Assembly: GCA_959605945.1 (NCBI GenBank)
Contig: CAUHGY010000077.1
Span: forward strand, 1-8,443
DNA length: 8,443 nt
Direction of reading: 5' to 3'
Origin: an uncultured Clostridia bacterium
GTDB taxonomy: Bacteria > Bacillota > Clostridia > Christensenellales > Borkfalkiaceae
The notes below the pieces were generated by a model, which was not told the DNA's origin, made no database searches, and was given only the letters and a program-made list of their open reading frames with translations. Within the stretch, counting starts at the first letter, position 1. Each line of letters starts with the position of its first letter. This document shows positions 6,356-8,443 of this stretch, in pieces. A program made the translations under genes and the position numbers.

Positions 6356-8443
6356 CTACTTGCCCGATTTGCGGTTTTTAACGACACGAATAATGAGTAT
6401 TGTCACAAGCAATACGGCTACGCATGCGAGCGATATATTTACTATTCTGTATATGAACGCGGTGTTGTTATTATCTGATGCAAGCGAGTCAAGCTGTTCT
6501 CCGAGCGTTGCGTCTTGTCCGTTCAAATCCTCGCGCAACGCATCAAGCGCCGCCTGTAATTTCTGTAAGCCCGCCCAAAGAGCATCGTCTGCAGCTTTGT
6601 ATGCCTCACCGAGCGCGTCGATACGCTCTCCGATTTCGATATTCTGTTCTTGAAGTTGTGCTAATTCACTTTGTAACAGTACGCCCGCCGCCCTATATTC
6701 CGCATCAAGTGCAGAGATGGCATCCTGTAGCGTTTTCAAATTCGTTGCATCCGTTGCGGTCATTTCAGAACGAAGCGCTGCAAGAGAATCATTCAGGCCG
6801 GTTTTAACTTCTTGAATCGTATTTGACAGTGCAGTTTCGACACCGCCAATAAGAGCAGTGAGTTCCGTTTTAAGCGCAGTATCGTCGGCTATAAACTCGT
6901 TACGCAGCAATGTGTCTGCCGTTTCGTATTTCTCCGTCAGATCGGTAACTTGTTGTTCAAGCGTCGTTGCGTCTGCTTTATTATCGACTGCCTCTTGCAA
7001 ATATTTCAAGGTTTCGCCGATTTCGCTCTTGACGCCGTCAATCATTTCCGTCAAATCAGAACGCAATCCGTCCGTTGCGGCATTTATTGCAGCGGTAAGG
7101 GAATCGGTGAGTTCTTCGCTTATCTCGGCTTTCAATACGGTATCCGCCGTCTGATATGCAGCCTCCATTGCTTCCAGTTTTTCTGTAACCGTTATCGCAT
7201 CGGCTTTGGTATCAATTGCTGCTTGAAGTTGATTTTTTGCCGTGTCCAGTTGACCGGTGAACGCGGCTTCAAGTTCATCGACAGCCGCAGTAATGGCGCT
7301 GCGCAGCGTTGCTTCGAGCGCAGTATCGGCAGCGATGTAGGCGTTTTCGATAAGCGTATCCGCCGCTTCAAATGCCTGACTGACGGTATCGATTTGTTCG
7401 GTGAGCGCGGAACTGTCCGCCTTTTTACCGAGAAGCTCGGTAAGTTTTTCGACTTCCGCATTGAGGGCGGAACGCACATCGTCAATCGACGTATTCAGCT
7501 CGCTTTGCGCCGAAGCGATCAAACCGTTCAACTGTGTTTCCAAAGCGGAGAGTGCGGCGTCGGTAGCGTATGTCTTGTCCAGAGCGTCGAGCGTCGCCTG
7601 TGCACTCTGCAATTGTTTCGTCAGTTCTGCAATGTCCTCGGCATTAGCGGCAGAAGTGCTTTGCAAAGCATCTACGGCGCTCTCCAATGCGGACTGTGCG
7701 TTTTTGAGTTGTTCGATCTGTTCTTGTAATGTATCGCCAGCCTGCCATACGGCATACAGCGTGATGCCGCCGCTCGGCATGACGAAACTTCCTTGCGTAA
7801 AATTGCCGTCCGCATAGGGATAATCCGCCGCAACGTCGCGCGGAGAATCGCTCCATCCGAGGAAAATATAACCGTAGCGTTCAGGTATGGCTGCGGGGAA
7901 TGCAACGTTTTCACCCTCATAATAGGTACTGCCGTCCACAGGTACGTTGTTGCCGCCGTTCGCATCGTAATGCACGCTCCACTTGGGATTTTCGGCAAAT
8001 ACCGTGTACAGATATATCAGCGCACCTTCCGTCTGCGAAAGGCTGTATTCTATAACTTGCCCGTCTGAATAGACCGCCGCCATGCTGCCGGGATAGGTTG
8101 CCCAGCCGACGAAATACATATTTTCGGGCGTAATAATTCCCAAATCATCCAACGTTTTCAAAGAGAACGGCTCGCCGTATTCAACAAGATGCGGCTCTTT
8201 CGCTGCGACCGAACCGTTGACGTATACGATGGAATAAGCGATAGGCGACCAGTGTGCGAACAGGGTGACGCTGCGCTCGTTGATAGTCCAACTGTCTTGC
8301 AGGAATACCATTTCCGTATCGAATACCTGCGTACCGCTTCCGTTGATCTCAGTATAATAACCGCAGAAACGATACCCTGTGCGAGTAGGTGCTGTCAGAG
8401 CGGAAACGTCCGGCTTTGCCCCAAACTCTACGAAAAAGCTATC
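6356..8443 (-). CDS. Large surface protein with InlB-type repeats, coiled coil and C-terminal membrane anchor (5' end outside window)
   Basis: Partial: the frame is open to the right edge, with 695 codons visible. It does not begin at the ATG at 8311, because the 44 codons upstream continue an InlB-type repeat (FGAKPDVSALTAPTRTGYRF...). Visible domains, in translation order: the end of one InlB/Listeria-Bacteroides repeat (8443-8249); a divergent repeat (about 8248-7982); a clear repeat with YDANGG...GYIFLGW...ITLYAVW (7981-7742); a coiled coil of about 420 residues rich in Ala, Leu, Glu, Asp and Thr (7729-6467); a hydrophobic helix (about 6460-6386); and a short basic tail RVVKNRKSGK. There is no LPXTG motif. 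The layout predicts an extracellular stalk held by one membrane helix with the tail inside. Such repeats usually occur in adhesion or surface proteins. The ligand is unknown. The downstream gene in the same operon encodes a membrane-tethered uL15-like protein. Confidence 0.9.
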   Translation of the reverse strand, partial: DSFFVEFGAKPDVSALTAPTRTGYRFCGYYTEINGSGTQVFDTEMVFLQDSWTINERSVTLFAHWSPIAYSIVYVNGSVAAKEPHLVEYGEPFSLKTLDDLGIITPENMYFVGWATYPGSMAAVYSDGQVIEYSLSQTEGALIYLYTVFAENPKWSVHYDANGGNNVPVDGSTYYEGENVAFPAAIPERYGYIFLGWSDSPRDVAADYPYADGNFTQGSFVMPSGGITLYAVWQAGDTLQEQIEQLKNAQSALESAVDALQSTSAANAEDIAELTKQLQSAQATLDALDKTYATDAALSALETQLNGLIASAQSELNTSIDDVRSALNAEVEKLTELLGKKADSSALTEQIDTVSQAFEAADTLIENAYIAADTALEATLRSAITAAVDELEAAFTGQLDTAKNQLQAAIDTKADAITVTEKLEAMEAAYQTADTVLKAEISEELTDSLTAAINAATDGLRSDLTEMIDGVKSEIGETLKYLQEAVDNKADATTLEQQVTDLTEKYETADTLLRNEFIADDTALKTELTALIGGVETALSNTIQEVKTGLNDSLAALRSEMTATDATNLKTLQDAISALDAEYRAAGVLLQSELAQLQEQNIEIGERIDALGEAYKAADDALWAGLQKLQAALDALREDLNGQDATLGEQLDSLASDNNNTAFIYRIVNISLACVAVLLVTILIIRVVKNRKSGK
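6752..7417 (-). repeat. Three tandem ~74-residue coiled-coil repeats
   Basis: Within the coiled coil, a K/T-A-D-x-x-x-L start recurs at codons near 7417 (KADSSAL), 7201 (KADAITV), 6973 (KADATTL) and, degenerate, 6751 (DATNL), giving periods of 72, 76 and 74 residues. About 20 residues after each start comes a second shared element, A-A/T-x-x-ADT-L/V (EAADTL, QTADTVL, ETADTLL). The copies are diverged at DNA level, so the duplication is old or under protein-level selection. Confidence 0.65.

Noticed and set aside
6950..7729. 259-codon plus-strand open frame with many Cys and Phe
   Set aside because: Antisense shadow of the Ala/Leu/Glu-rich coiled coil; the odd composition is what reverse reading of those codons gives.
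8309..8311. ATG as start of the surface protein
   Set aside because: The frame stays open to the window edge and the upstream 44 codons continue an InlB-type repeat, so this is an internal methionine.

Overview
The window reads as a chromosomal stretch from a low-to-mid GC Gram-positive bacterium, most likely a gut-type member of Bacillota/Clostridia. This rests on strong AGGAG-type ribosome binding sites, two sigma-A type promoters with 17-bp spacers (one a perfect consensus), short N-terminal lipoprotein signals, and a surface protein with InlB/Listeria-Bacteroides-type repeats. The genus cannot be fixed from the sequence. No tRNA, rRNA, CRISPR array, insertion sequence or phage gene is visible.

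Left part (1-2214), minus strand: guaB (IMP dehydrogenase, complete, with CBS domains) is the last gene of a probable two-gene unit. It follows, with a 21-nt gap, an unrecognised single-pass membrane protein of 197 aa whose start is a GTG set by a strong ribosome binding site. A GC-rich hairpin lies beyond the guaB stop. The 180-bp region 2215-2394 is divergent: it holds promoter-like elements for the guaB unit and a perfect 17-bp GC palindrome just before an oppositely oriented lipoprotein gene.

Middle part (2395-4984): a plus-strand lipoprotein (about 225 aa) and a minus-strand lipoprotein (254 aa) converge on a perfect 14-bp hairpin that probably terminates both. The second lipoprotein has a perfect-consensus promoter and a predicted folded 5' leader ending just before its ribosome binding site. 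Next comes a YbaK/EbsC-type aminoacyl-tRNA deacylase with its own strong promoter.

Right part (5186-8443), minus strand: a two-gene unit. The upstream gene, cut by the window edge, encodes a large surface protein: InlB-type repeats, about 420 residues of coiled coil containing three ~74-residue repeats, then a C-terminal membrane anchor with a basic tail. The downstream gene, 15 nt further on, encodes a membrane-anchored protein with a ~120-residue conserved-looking middle domain and a C-terminal domain resembling the C-terminal part of ribosomal protein uL15. This pair, an adhesin-like coiled-coil surface protein with a membrane-tethered L15-like protein, is the most unusual content and the best candidate for an undescribed system. 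Its function cannot be read from the sequence.
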